Assembly (NCBI RefSeq): GCF_000963005.1
Contig: NZ_JZHZ01000007.1
Location: 1,880,848-1,944,847 of the forward strand
Direction: 5' to 3'
From: Xanthomonas sp. GPE 39
GTDB lineage: Bacteria > Pseudomonadota > Gammaproteobacteria > Xanthomonadales > Xanthomonadaceae
Length of the DNA: 64,000 bases
In this document: positions 8,369 to 16,999 of the stretch, piece after piece
How positions within the stretch are numbered: the stretch's first letter is position 1
How the letters are laid out: every line of letters begins with the position of its first letter
The notes under the pieces: model-generated
What the model was told of the DNA's origin: nothing
The model's database searches: none
What the model saw: the letters and a program-made list of their open reading frames with translations, nothing else
Program-made: the position numbers and the translations under genes

Positions 8369-9757
8369 TCAACTATCGAACAGTTTACCTGGATTGAGCA
8401 ACCCGGATGGATCGAACACACGCTTGACCGCGCGCATCAACGCAATCTCCTGCGCACTGCGGGTGCTGTCCAGATAGGGCTTCTTGACCAGGCCGATCCC
8501 ATGCTCGGCGGAAATACTGCCACCATGCGCGGCCAGCACCTGCGCGAGCAGCTTGGTGACGTGTTCGCAGGCGGCGATGAAATCCGCCGACGCGGTGGCC
8601 TCGGGCTTGAGCACGTTGATATGCAGGTTGCCATCGCCGATGTGGCCGAACCAGACCACGTCGAACTGCGGGTACGCCTGCGCGAGTAGCGCCTGGGTCT
8701 GCGCCAGGAACGCCGGCATCGCCGAGATCCGCACCGAGACATCGTTCTTGTACGGCGTGTAGCGCGCCACCGCCTCGGTGATGCCCTCGCGCAGGCGCCA
8801 TAGCTGCGCCGCCTGTGCCTGACTCTGGCTGATGACCCCATCCAGGACCCAGCCCTGCTCCATGCACGCCTCGAACGCGCCAAGCGCCGCAGCTTCCTGC
8901 GCCTCATCGCCACTGGCGTATTCGGTGACCACGTAGTACGGATACAGCGTGTCGAACGGCGCCTGCGCGCCATGCGCCAGCACATGCTCCAGCGCGCGGT
9001 CGGTGAAGAATTCGAAGGCCTCCAACTGCAACGCAGAACGGAACGCGTCGAACACCTGCATCAACACCTCGAACGAGGGCAACGCCAGCAACATCACGTT
9101 GCTGGGCGGCGGCGGATCGGTCAGCCGCAAGGTCGCCTCGACCACGATGCCGAGCGTGCCTTCCGAGCCAATCAGCAACTGGCGGAAATCGTAGCCGCTG
9201 GAATTCTTGATCAACCCGCGGTTGAGATCGAGCAGCTCGCCGCTGCCAGTGACCACTTTCAATCCGGCGATCCACTCGCGGGTATTGCCGTAACGGATCA
9301 CCCGGATACCGCCGGCATTGGTAGCGATGTTGCCGCCGATCGAGCACGAGCCGCGCGCGGCGAAATCCACCGGATACACCAGGCCATGTTCGCGGGCGGC
9401 ATTGTGTACCGCCTCCAGCGGCATGCCCGCCTGCACCGTCAACGTGCGATCGACCGGATCGAAGGCCAGCGCTTTGTTCATCCGCTCCAGGCTCAGCACC
9501 AGTTCGCCGTGCGCTGCCACCGCACCGCCGGACAGGCCGGTACGGCCACCGGAAGGCACCACCGCCACCGCGTGGGCATTGGCCCAGCGCAGCACCGCCT
9601 GCACCTCCTCCACCGTGGCCGGAAGCGCAATCGCCAACGGCGCCGGGGTCCAGCGCCGGGTCCAGTCGCGTCCGTAGTGTTCCAGGTCGGCAGGGTCGGT
9701 CTTCAGCCGTAGGGTCGGAACGGCGTGAGCCAGGGCGTCCAGGCGCGGGTCAGTCAT
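8369..9757 (-). CDS. FAD-linked D-2-hydroxyacid (D-2-hydroxyglutarate) dehydrogenase
   Basis: A 462-aa GlcD/D2HGDH-type flavoprotein. The N-terminal PCMH FAD-binding domain contains VPSGGRTGLSGG (near residues 70-81) and SIGGNIATNAGG. The C-terminal oxidase domain carries FGHIGDGNLHIN and the closing SAEHGIG segment that bind the substrate metal. It is divergent from serA with about 210 bp between. In several proteobacteria this enzyme reoxidises D-2-hydroxyglutarate made by SerA, so the pairing suggests that function. A start at 9790 is possible but adds an unconserved leader. Confidence 0.88.
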   Translation of the reverse strand: MTDPRLDALAHAVPTLRLKTDPADLEHYGRDWTRRWTPAPLAIALPATVEEVQAVLRWANAHAVAVVPSGGRTGLSGGAVAAHGELVLSLERMNKALAFDPVDRTLTVQAGMPLEAVHNAAREHGLVYPVDFAARGSCSIGGNIATNAGGIRVIRYGNTREWIAGLKVVTGSGELLDLNRGLIKNSSGYDFRQLLIGSEGTLGIVVEATLRLTDPPPPSNVMLLALPSFEVLMQVFDAFRSALQLEAFEFFTDRALEHVLAHGAQAPFDTLYPYYVVTEYASGDEAQEAAALGAFEACMEQGWVLDGVISQSQAQAAQLWRLREGITEAVARYTPYKNDVSVRISAMPAFLAQTQALLAQAYPQFDVVWFGHIGDGNLHINVLKPEATASADFIAACEHVTKLLAQVLAAHGGSISAEHGIGLVKKPYLDSTRSAQEIALMRAVKRVFDPSGLLNPGKLFDS

Positions 9758-9970
9758 GGTCAAAAGTCGGCAACGAAAGCAAGCCCTCAAGCGTGCCAGT
9801 GTCGCACCGCTGCGTCCAGCGTGCGTGACAACGGACCGATACAGGAGAAACCATTGTCGGCGCTACGTTTACGCTGCGCCGCCCTCCACATTGCCGCCAA
9901 TGGCCACGCACCCAAGTGCGGGCGCATCTGGCATAGTGTCCGGCCCGTTGGCCATGGCCCGCTCGCCGCA

Positions 9971-11212
9971 ATGTCGCCCAAGAAGACCTCGTTCCCGAAG
10001 CAGGATATCCGTGTACTGCTGCTCGAAGGCATCAGCCAGACCGCCATCGACACGTTTCGCGCCGCCGGCTATTCGCAGATCGAATTGCACGCCAAGTCGC
10101 TGCCGGAAGAAGAACTCAAGCAGCGCATCGCCGAGGCACATATCGTCGGTATCCGCTCGCGAACCCAGCTCAGCGCACCAGTGCTGGCGCAGGCAAAGCG
10201 CCTGATCGCGATCGGCTGCTTCTGTATCGGGACCAATCAGGTCGACCTGGACGCGGCCGAACTGGCCGGGATTCCGGTGTTCAACGCGCCCTACTCCAAT
10301 ACCCGCAGCGTTGCCGAACTGGTCATCGCCGAGGCGATCCTATTGTTACGCGGCATTCCGCAAAGAAACGCCGAGTGCCATCGCGGCGGCTGGTCCAAGT
10401 CGGCCACCGGCAGCCACGAAACTCGCGGCAAGGTGCTGGGCATTGTCGGCTACGGCCACATCGGCACCCAGGTCGGCGTGCTGGCCGAAGCGCTGGGCAT
10501 GCAGGTGATCTTCCACGATATCGAGACCAAGCTGTCGCTGGGCAATGCACGGGCGGCGGCCGACCTGAGCGATCTGCTGGCACGCGCGGACGTGGTCACT
10601 CTGCATGTGCCCGAGCTCGCCTCGACCAAGGACATGATCGGCGCGGCGCAACTGGCGCAGATGAAGCCGGGTGCGCACCTAATCAACGCCTCGCGCGGCA
10701 GCGTGATCGATATCGATGCGCTGGACGCGGCGCTGCGCAGCGGCCACATCGGCGGCGCGGCGGTGGACGTGTTCCCGGTCGAACCCAAGGGCAACGGCGA
10801 ACTATTCGAATCGCCTCTGACCGCGCACGACAACGTGATCCTGACCCCGCATGTGGGCGGCAGCACGCTGGAAGCGCAAGACAATATCGGCGTGGAAGTG
10901 GCGGCCAAATTAGTGCGCTACAGCGACAACGGCAGCACCTTGTCTGCGGTGAACTTCCCCGAGGTCACCCTGCCCGAGCATGACCAAAGCCTGCGTCTGC
11001 TGCACATCCATCGCAACGTGCCGGGCGTGCTGTCGCAGATCAACGATCTGTTCTCGCGCCACAACGTCAACATCGACGGCCAATTCCTGCGCACCGACCC
11101 CAAGGTCGGCTATGTGGTGATCGACATCGCCGCCAGCGTGGAACAGGCCGCGGCGCTGAAGGAGGAACTGGCACGGGTGGCGGGAACATTACGGACGCGA
11201 ATTCTGTATTGA
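9971..11212 (+). CDS. serA: D-3-phosphoglycerate dehydrogenase
   Basis: A 413-aa enzyme, close to the 410 aa of E. coli SerA, that starts serine synthesis by oxidising 3-phosphoglycerate. The NAD motif GIVGYGHIG is near residue 157. The D-isomer dehydrogenase signature with NASRGSVID follows, with the catalytic Arg/Glu/His in the HVGGST region. A C-terminal ACT domain (about residues 340-413) is the serine feedback site. The ATG at 9971 matches family N-termini; in-frame upstream sequence reads as intergenic. The last 16 codons recur in decayed form near 55.8 kb. Confidence 0.95.
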   Translation: MSPKKTSFPKQDIRVLLLEGISQTAIDTFRAAGYSQIELHAKSLPEEELKQRIAEAHIVGIRSRTQLSAPVLAQAKRLIAIGCFCIGTNQVDLDAAELAGIPVFNAPYSNTRSVAELVIAEAILLLRGIPQRNAECHRGGWSKSATGSHETRGKVLGIVGYGHIGTQVGVLAEALGMQVIFHDIETKLSLGNARAAADLSDLLARADVVTLHVPELASTKDMIGAAQLAQMKPGAHLINASRGSVIDIDALDAALRSGHIGGAAVDVFPVEPKGNGELFESPLTAHDNVILTPHVGGSTLEAQDNIGVEVAAKLVRYSDNGSTLSAVNFPEVTLPEHDQSLRLLHIHRNVPGVLSQINDLFSRHNVNIDGQFLRTDPKVGYVVIDIAASVEQAAALKEELARVAGTLRTRILY

Positions 11213-11276
11213 GCACCGGCACGCGCAACCCCCTCCGAATGCGGGAGCAGAGGTCAGCGCCGGCGAGATTCCCACT
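11166..11276 (+). repeat. Direct repeat copy A: serA 3' end plus NUDIX-gene tail relic
   Basis: The last 48 bases of serA and a block at 11243-11276 both recur, at roughly 80 percent identity by eye, at 55749-55798 and 55821-55854. In copy A the second block, read on the minus strand, ends as codons WESRRR-stop. In copy B the same block is the end of the intact NUDIX gene (KWELRPR-stop). This implies an ancestral convergent serA/NUDIX junction that has been duplicated and separated. Confidence 0.7.
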
Positions 11277-11387
11277 AGGCTCTTCGTCCATCACCTCGCT
11301 CACAGATTTCTCCGTCGAAAACTAACACCCGTGCAGGATTTCAACGGGGCATGACAACCGCCGCGCGCAATTGCCGCTGTTGTATTT

Positions 11388-11924
11388 TCAGTCCGGAGCC
11401 AGGCACGACCGGCCTCCTTGCGCTTTAACCGAGCGCGTCCGGCCACTGTTGTTCACCACAACCTTGGCGCGTAGCCGTCCACGCTCGCATATCCTGACCG
11501 TGAGATTGCTGCCGCTGCTGAGTCCGTCCGGGAAGAAGCGGACCAAGGACCGATCCTGACTGGATAGCACCGCCAACGAGCCGATGGCTGGCGCGGTTTC
11601 CTGGCTGAGGATGCTGATGGGCGCGTCGGGCTGACCTCGCCGCTCAGGGTCGCGGAACACCATCCAGCCTTGGCTCCAGTCGCTATCGCTGCGACAGCGG
11701 CCGTCCCCAAGAGAAGGGCAAACGCTCACCGGAATGCCGGAACTGATGGCGCTGTTACGCGCCAGTGCGAAATAAGTGCTGAGTTGGTGGATGGTTGCGC
11801 TCACCCGATGGCTCGACCGCAAGTCCCGGAACCCCGGCAGACCGATCCCGGTGACGATGCAGATCAGTGCCATCACGATCATTGCTTCCAGCAATGTGTA
11901 GCCTTTGCTGCATACTTTGCGCAT
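11388..11924 (-). CDS. fimT: Type IV pilin-like protein FimT
   Basis: A 178-aa GspH/FimT minor pilin. The short basic leader MRKVCSKG is followed by the prepilin peptidase site and the hydrophobic helix YTLLEAMIVMALICIV, with the conserved Glu at mature position 5. The C-terminal beta domain ends in a basic tail with GRTRS, fitting the GRxR motif reported for DNA-binding FimT in natural transformation. It stands alone, away from other pilin genes, divergent from uvrB. A comEC gene is present at 28-30 kb in the same window. Confidence 0.85.
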   Translation of the reverse strand: MRKVCSKGYTLLEAMIVMALICIVTGIGLPGFRDLRSSHRVSATIHQLSTYFALARNSAISSGIPVSVCPSLGDGRCRSDSDWSQGWMVFRDPERRGQPDAPISILSQETAPAIGSLAVLSSQDRSLVRFFPDGLSSGSNLTVRICERGRLRAKVVVNNSGRTRSVKAQGGRSCLAPD

Positions 11925-12071
11925 GATCGCCCTCCTATCCTTGAGAGGCTGCCAGTCTCATGGTCAAGTGACAGGACTTGAATGAGGGGGGGCTGCGTTC
12001 CCATGTAGGAGCTTCCCTCGGCGCTAGGTCAGTCGATGCCCATTGCCGTCTCCCACCTTTGAGGTGTGTGC

Positions 12072-14084
12072 ATGTCCGACCGTTTTCAGCTCGTCTCACC
12101 GTATTCGCCAGCAGGCGACCAGCCAAAAGCGATCGAGAAGCTGGTCGCTGGCTTCCAGGCCGGTCTGGCCAAGCAGACCCTGCTCGGTGTGACCGGCTCG
12201 GGCAAGACCTACACCATCGCCAATGTGGTCCAGGCGATCCAGAAGCCGACCTTGGTGATGGCGCCGAACAAGACGCTGGCGGCGCAGCTATACGGCGAAT
12301 TCAAGGCGTTTTTCCCGAACAATGCGGTCGAGTACTTCGTCAGCTACTACGACTACTACCAGCCCGAGGCCTATGTGCCGTCCTCGGACACCTTCATCGA
12401 GAAGGACAGCTCGATCAACGAACACATCGAACAGATGCGGCTGGCCGCGACCAAGACCCTGCTGTCACGCCCCGATGCGTTGGTGGTGGCCACGGTCTCG
12501 GCGATCTATGGCCTGGGCGCGCCGGACGACTATCTGTCGCTGCGTTTGATTCTGTCGATCGGCGAGCACATCGAGCAGCGTCAACTGATTCGCCACCTGA
12601 CCGACCTGCAGTACACCCGCAACGAGTACGAACTGCATCGCGGCAGTTTCCGTGTGCGCGGCGAAGTCATCGACGTGTTCCCGGCCGAGTCCGACAGCGA
12701 GGCGCTGCGGATCGAACTGTTCGACGGTGACGTCGAGCAGTTGGCGCTGTTCGATCCGCTGACCGGCGAGACCCTGCGCAAACTGCAGCGCTACACGATC
12801 TACCCCAAGACGCACTATGCGACCACCCGCGAGCGCACGCTCAGCGCGGTGGATACGATCAAGCTTGAGCTCAAACAACGGCTCGAACAGCTATACGCGC
12901 AGAACAAGCTGGTGGAGGCGCAGCGGCTGGCGCAGCGCACCCAGTTCGACCTGGAGATGATGGCCGAGGTGGGCTATTGCAACGGCATCGAAAACTACTC
13001 GCGCCACCTCACCGGTAAGGCGGCGGGCGAGCCGCCGCCGACCCTATTCGACTACCTGCCGCCCGACGCCTTGCTGGTCGTGGACGAATCCCATGTCACC
13101 GTGCCGCAGATCGGCGCGATGTACAAAGGCGACCGCTCGCGCAAGGAGACACTGGTCGAGTTCGGGTTTCGTTTGCCGTCGGCGCTGGACAACCGGCCAC
13201 TGCGCTTCGAAGAGTGGGAGGCGCGTTCGCCGCGCAGTATCTATGTGTCGGCGACCCCTGGGCCATACGAGTTGCGCGAGTCGGCAGGCGAGATCACAGA
13301 GTTGGTGGTGCGGCCGACCGGGTTGATCGATCCGCAGGTGGAGATCCGTCCGGTCGCCACCCAGGTCGACGACCTGCTCTCGCAGATCAACCTGCGCGTG
13401 GCCGATGGAGACCGGGTGCTGGTGACCACTCTGACCAAGCGTATGTCCGAGAACCTCACCGAGTACCTGGGCGAGCACGGAGTGAAGGTGCGCTATCTGC
13501 ACTCGGACATCGATACCGTCGAGCGTGTGGAAATCATCCGTGATCTGCGCCTGGGCAAGTTCGATGTACTGGTCGGCATCAACCTGCTACGCGAAGGACT
13601 GGACATGCCAGAAGTATCGCTGGTCGCGATCCTGGATGCGGACAAGGAGGGATTCTTGCGTTCCACCGGTTCGCTGATTCAAACGATTGGCCGTGCTGCG
13701 CGCAATGTACGCGGCAAGGCCATTTTGTATGCGGACAAGATGACGCGTTCGATGCAGGCGGCAATCGACGAGACCGGTCGCCGCCGCGAAAAGCAGGTGG
13801 AGTACAACCTGGCGCATGGCATCACTCCCAAGTCGGTGGCGCGGCCGATCGTGGATATCCTGGAGGGCGCGCGTGAGGCCGAAGCCAAACCCGGCAAGGG
13901 GAAGGCACGTCGTGTGGCGGAAGAATCGCTCGACTATCGCACGCTTGAGCCAGCGGAGATCGCGACACGGCTCAAGGCACTGGAGCAGAAGATGTACCAG
14001 CATGCGCGCGACCTGGAATTCGAGGATGCCGCGCGCGTGCGCGACCAGATGAAGAAGCTGCGCGATGCCAGTCTGGTCGGTTAG
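12072..14084 (+). CDS. uvrB: UvrABC excinuclease subunit B
   Basis: A 670-aa DNA repair helicase-like protein. Walker A GVTGSGKT is at residues 39-46, the damage-probing beta-hairpin region [10 protein letters not shown] at about 92-101, DESH mid-protein, helicase motifs V/VI (LREGLDMPE and QTIGRAARN), and a C-terminal UVR domain (about 630-665) that binds UvrC. The ATG at 12072 has GAGGTG six bases upstream; an in-frame GTG two codons earlier is less likely. uvrC lies at 19.3-21.2 kb on the other strand. Confidence 0.97.
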   Translation: MSDRFQLVSPYSPAGDQPKAIEKLVAGFQAGLAKQTLLGVTGSGKTYTIANVVQAIQKPTLVMAPNKTLAAQLYGEFKAFFPNNAVEYFVSYYDYYQPEAYVPSSDTFIEKDSSINEHIEQMRLAATKTLLSRPDALVVATVSAIYGLGAPDDYLSLRLILSIGEHIEQRQLIRHLTDLQYTRNEYELHRGSFRVRGEVIDVFPAESDSEALRIELFDGDVEQLALFDPLTGETLRKLQRYTIYPKTHYATTRERTLSAVDTIKLELKQRLEQLYAQNKLVEAQRLAQRTQFDLEMMAEVGYCNGIENYSRHLTGKAAGEPPPTLFDYLPPDALLVVDESHVTVPQIGAMYKGDRSRKETLVEFGFRLPSALDNRPLRFEEWEARSPRSIYVSATPGPYELRESAGEITELVVRPTGLIDPQVEIRPVATQVDDLLSQINLRVADGDRVLVTTLTKRMSENLTEYLGEHGVKVRYLHSDIDTVERVEIIRDLRLGKFDVLVGINLLREGLDMPEVSLVAILDADKEGFLRSTGSLIQTIGRAARNVRGKAILYADKMTRSMQAAIDETGRRREKQVEYNLAHGITPKSVARPIVDILEGAREAEAKPGKGKARRVAEESLDYRTLEPAEIATRLKALEQKMYQHARDLEFEDAARVRDQMKKLRDASLVG

Positions 14085-14116
14085 GTCTGTACCTAGTCGA
14101 AGGCGTGCCCAGGCTA

Positions 14117-14145
14117 TTGTTCTTGCCCGTCAGGTGAGCTAAGAT
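14117..14145 (+). promoter_or_regulatory. Candidate sigma-70 promoter for tRNA-Val
   Basis: TTGTTC at 14117-14122 and TAAGAT at 14140-14145 are spaced by 17 bp, 34 bp before the tRNA-Val 5' end. The spacing is ideal and the hexamers fit reasonably; not otherwise tested. Confidence 0.5.
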
Positions 14146-14179
14146 GCGCGCCCCTGTGACGGTGCGCTGTTGCAGACAG

Positions 14180-14254
14180 GGGCGGTTAGCTCAGCGGTAG
14201 AGCACTACCTTGACATGGTAGGGGTCACAGGTTCGAACCCTGTACCGCCCACCA
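14180..14254 (+). tRNA. tRNA-Val(GAC)
   Basis: Full cloverleaf. Acceptor GGGCGGT pairs with ACCGCCC; the D-arm is TAGCTCAGCGGTAGA-like; the anticodon stem CTACC/GGTAG surrounds loop TTGACAT with anticodon GAC; the T-arm contains GTTCGAACC. The discriminator is A and CCA is encoded (14252-14254). Confidence 0.97.
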
Positions 14255-14320
14255 ATCAAATCAATGATTTATAGTGATTTGATTGCACTTCCAAGTTACA
14301 GCAAGGAAGGAATATGAAAA

Positions 14321-14346
14321 ACCGCCCATGAAGAGGCGGTTTTTTC
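14321..14346 (+). terminator. Rho-independent terminator after tRNA-Val
   Basis: ACCGCC pairs with GGCGGT around an eight-base loop and is followed by six T residues. It lies about 70 bp after tRNA-Val and ends its transcript. Confidence 0.85.
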
Positions 14347-14695
14347 GTTTCTGAGGTTCACCGCACTGCGCGCTTGTGGGTCACTTGCGCGGTGGCGAGC
14401 GTGTTGGCCTGCTTGCCGCCAGCAATGATGAAGCTGGCACGGCCAGCGCCGAAACACCGCGCTTATGCTGGCTGGCGTCGTCCTTGCTATGCGTGTTCTG
14501 CGCCGTTTCCAAGATCAACTTGTTGCACGCCACCAGTACCACGTGGCGCGTGCCGACGATCTGCGCATCATGCACCAGCACGGCGATGTGCACCGCGTCG
14601 TCGCTCAAGCTGTTGGTCACCGCCTGACTGTCATGGCTCTGGTCGTTTGATGGTCCGCCACCGCATCGAGTCGTTCCTGCCTCGCCATCATTCAC
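14347..14695. other. Unassigned spacer before IS relic
   Basis: No reading frame in this stretch gives a recognisable protein. Frames exist on both strands but look like chance openings in GC-rich DNA. It abuts an IS3 transposase fragment, so it is probably decayed mobile or flanking DNA. Confidence 0.3.
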
Positions 14696-14990
14696 GCGCT
14701 TGGTGATCGTGGACGACGCAACGCATGAGGCTGTCGCGATCAAGCTGGAGCGCACCATCTCCGGCCATGGCGTGGCGCGCGTGCTGGACCGGCTGGCGCA
14801 CAGTCGCAGCCTGCCGTAGGCGATCCGTCGCAAAGATGGCCAAGCGTTCTGCGGCAAGGCATTGCTTGCCTGGGAATCTGTCCGTGGCATGCAGTCGCGG
14901 CTGATCCACCCCCGCAGGCCGAATCAAAACACCTATCTCCAATCGTTCAATGGCCGACTGCGCGACTGATGCCTCAACGAGAACACGGGC
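14696..14990 (+). pseudogene. IS3-family transposase OrfB C-terminal fragment
   Basis: Translation on the plus strand gives LVIVDDATHEAVAIKLER, then RVLDRLAHSRSLP followed by an in-frame stop, then GQAFCGKALLAW, and HPRRPNQNTYLQSFNGRLRD, all hallmarks of the DDE domain end of IS407-group IS3 transposases. Only the last third of OrfB survives, with at least one stop codon. It lies in inverted orientation to the longer relic at 17.0-17.9 kb. Confidence 0.85.
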
Positions 14991-15367
14991 CGGCTCCCTA
15001 CCCTGCGACATCCACAGACTAAAGAGCCTTAGCGATGCGAATACAAACAATAGCGAGCAGATAAGGCCATCGGCGACATCACCGCGTCCGCGCATGCTCG
15101 GCATCCGACCAACAGCAATATCATGCGACCCGTGCCCAGACCCGAACACGACTCAGGAACAGGAGCGTCACCCCAACTCCAAACGCCGCCACCGCTTCCG
15201 ATGACGATCTGTCCCCTGTCGAGCCAGAACGGCGCCACGCACAACGAGAGTCATTGAGTGTCTACGGAACTCCGGGGATGCAAACGCCCGCAGACATTGC
15301 ACGCGACACATCCTTGTAAAGGATCTAGCGCGATGCTTCGCAGGACTGTAGACTATGCGCTCTGAAT
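14991..15367. other. Intergenic DNA between IS relic and tRNA-Gly
   Basis: No gene recognised on either strand. Its 3' part supplies the leader of tRNA-Gly; GTAGACTAT just upstream could serve as a -10 region, without a good -35 partner. Confidence 0.3.
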
Positions 15368-15443
<76 letters not shown>

Positions 15444-15585
15444 ATTCGCATGATGTGAACTTCCAGCGAAGTCAGTAGCGTCTTGGTCTTGATGCTACAT
15501 CTGCGTCTACCTGTCGAGCAGACAGCGAAGTCTGCTGAAATCCCCCAAGCCACGCACTTACCGCCAAGTCGCCTTGCAGGCGGCA

Positions 15586-15608
15586 TCACGCCTAATGCCA
15601 AGGCGTGA
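15586..15608 (-). terminator. Hairpin downstream of the secreted-protein operon
   Basis: Perfect 8-bp arms TCACGCCT and AGGCGTGA surround a 7-base loop, 15 bp after the 15623 stop codon on the minus strand. No U-run follows, so termination activity is uncertain. Confidence 0.4.
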
Positions 15609-15622
15609 TGCGCCACGGACGA

Positions 15623-16255
15623 TCACCAGATGTTGTACATGGCGAAGCGGCCCTCTTCTACCTCAGCATCCCAATTGCCGTAGTGAACGCTACCGTCCCA
15701 CCAATAACGGTTGCCAGGTTTCATGTATGAGCCCTTTCCAACGCGGCTTATGATTGTGCATGATCCGCCATCGACCCTCCACCAGCCCCCCTGGAAGACA
15801 CCGCCCTTCCAGCGACGCACAACAACCTGCACGGGCTGCGCGGTACGACCGGGTTCGATAATCTGACTCCAACTGAAGCTCTCCGTATAGCTTTTTTGTT
15901 GCTGGTATTCCCCCCCGATGTTGAACATCCCCAAGAATCCTCCGACGATGGGGAGGCTCGCAGCCAGGTTCACACCGATCGACCATTGGTACTCCGAGGT
16001 GTTCGACTTGCTCCAACTGTAGGTGCAATTCAAGCCTGCATTATTGCAGTAGAACAACGGGCCTCGCCAGATCCAGTCGTCCCACGTATTGCGAGCCTGG
16101 CTCGTAGCGATTCCCCACGAGGTATGGTCGCCCATCAGGCTCACGAACCCACCGTTGCCGTCATTGCTCGGAAAACAGGCATCGGCATGAGCGATCTGAA
16201 TGGGGGTTGCCGCCAGCACGAAAGCCAAGGTACTACCGATATGAGTGACTTTCAT
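15623..16255 (-). CDS. Secreted protein of unknown function, pore-forming-toxin-like strand pattern
   Basis: A 210-aa protein with a signal peptide (residues 1-24, cleavage after AHA). The mature chain is rich in Trp, Tyr, Ser and Gly and has four cysteines that could pair. A central stretch (about residues 90-135) has alternating polar and apolar residues: YQWSIGVNLAASLP, then a glycine-rich turn, then YQQQKSYTESFSWSQ, ending in PGRTAQPV. Paired Ser/Thr/aromatic strands of this kind occur in leukocidin- and aerolysin-type beta pore-formers. That is pattern inference only; no family is recognised. It is the second gene, overlapping its partner by 4 bp. Confidence 0.75.
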   Translation of the reverse strand: MKVTHIGSTLAFVLAATPIQIAHADACFPSNDGNGGFVSLMGDHTSWGIATSQARNTWDDWIWRGPLFYCNNAGLNCTYSWSKSNTSEYQWSIGVNLAASLPIVGGFLGMFNIGGEYQQQKSYTESFSWSQIIEPGRTAQPVQVVVRRWKGGVFQGGWWRVDGGSCTIISRVGKGSYMKPGNRYWWDGSVHYGNWDAEVEEGRFAMYNIW

Positions 16256-16878
16256 TGCGCAGGCTCCTTACTCTGAATTCCGAAAATATTCTGTACGGAA
16301 TTAACACTGGGCTTGCTATCGGATTCTTGCGATTGGGCATTGGCCGCGGCCATCTGCAGTTTCTTCTGCACCACTTCGGGGGTGTCGATCGGCGTCACAT
16401 AGTAGCCGCGATCAGCCTTTTTAACCCGCACTGCGCCCGAGTCGATGCTGGTTCCCGCCAGGGCCCTTAGCGTATTTGCGTGGGCCGACTGAGCCGAACC
16501 GTCGCTGGCGGCGTCCAACACCACTTCTTTGCCTTCAGCCAGCGCCTTGCGGGCCAGCTCCAGCGTGGCGCTGCCTCCCCGGTCGGCATCGCCGATCACC
16601 AGGATGTCATAGTTGCTTTCAGTACCGGCCGGCAGATATGCCGAAAGCGCCTTGGCGACGAAGCCCTTTGTAGGGCCGGCGAAATAAACCTTCTGGCGCA
16701 CGTCAACATCGGACGACACGGCGTCGATGTGGCTGGGCGTGCCCCTGTCAACGGCCGCCGCTGGAACTTCTGCCGCAATTGCGGATACCTGCAGTGTTAA
16801 CGTCACCACTAGCGCTGCGCCGGCATTAAGCCGCAACCAGCCGCTACACCAATTACAACTGCGTTCTTTTATGATCAT
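16252..16878 (-). CDS. Secreted protein resembling a hemolysin pro-domain or chaperone
   Basis: A 208-aa protein with a long N-terminal signal region (about residues 1-36, cleavage near AIAA), an alpha/beta domain (about 60-160) and a polar Gln/Ser-rich tail. The segment EGKEVVLDAASDG, then a valine strand, then DRGYYVTPIDTPE, recalls the pro-domain of Vibrio cholerae cytolysin and, by analogy, the VvhB helper of V. vulnificus hemolysin. This is recalled pattern similarity, not an alignment. It is first in the operon and overlaps the 210-aa secreted gene by ATGA, implying the two act together outside the cytoplasm. Confidence 0.72.
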   Translation of the reverse strand: MIIKERSCNWCSGWLRLNAGAALVVTLTLQVSAIAAEVPAAAVDRGTPSHIDAVSSDVDVRQKVYFAGPTKGFVAKALSAYLPAGTESNYDILVIGDADRGGSATLELARKALAEGKEVVLDAASDGSAQSAHANTLRALAGTSIDSGAVRVKKADRGYYVTPIDTPEVVQKKLQMAAANAQSQESDSKPSVNSVQNIFGIQSKEPAQ

Positions 16879-16999
16879 GGGAAACCTCTAGATTAAGGGG
16901 GATTTCTAAAAATCTTCCGCATCCAAACACAGTTTCACGCACCCACAACTCAGCATTACATAATTTGCGCAGCGCTTTCAAGCGGGATTTTTTCGCCGA

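Noticed and set aside
14381-14890. 169-codon minus-strand frame opposite the IS relic
   Set aside because: Partly antisense to the transposase fragment; no family recognised and no upstream signals.
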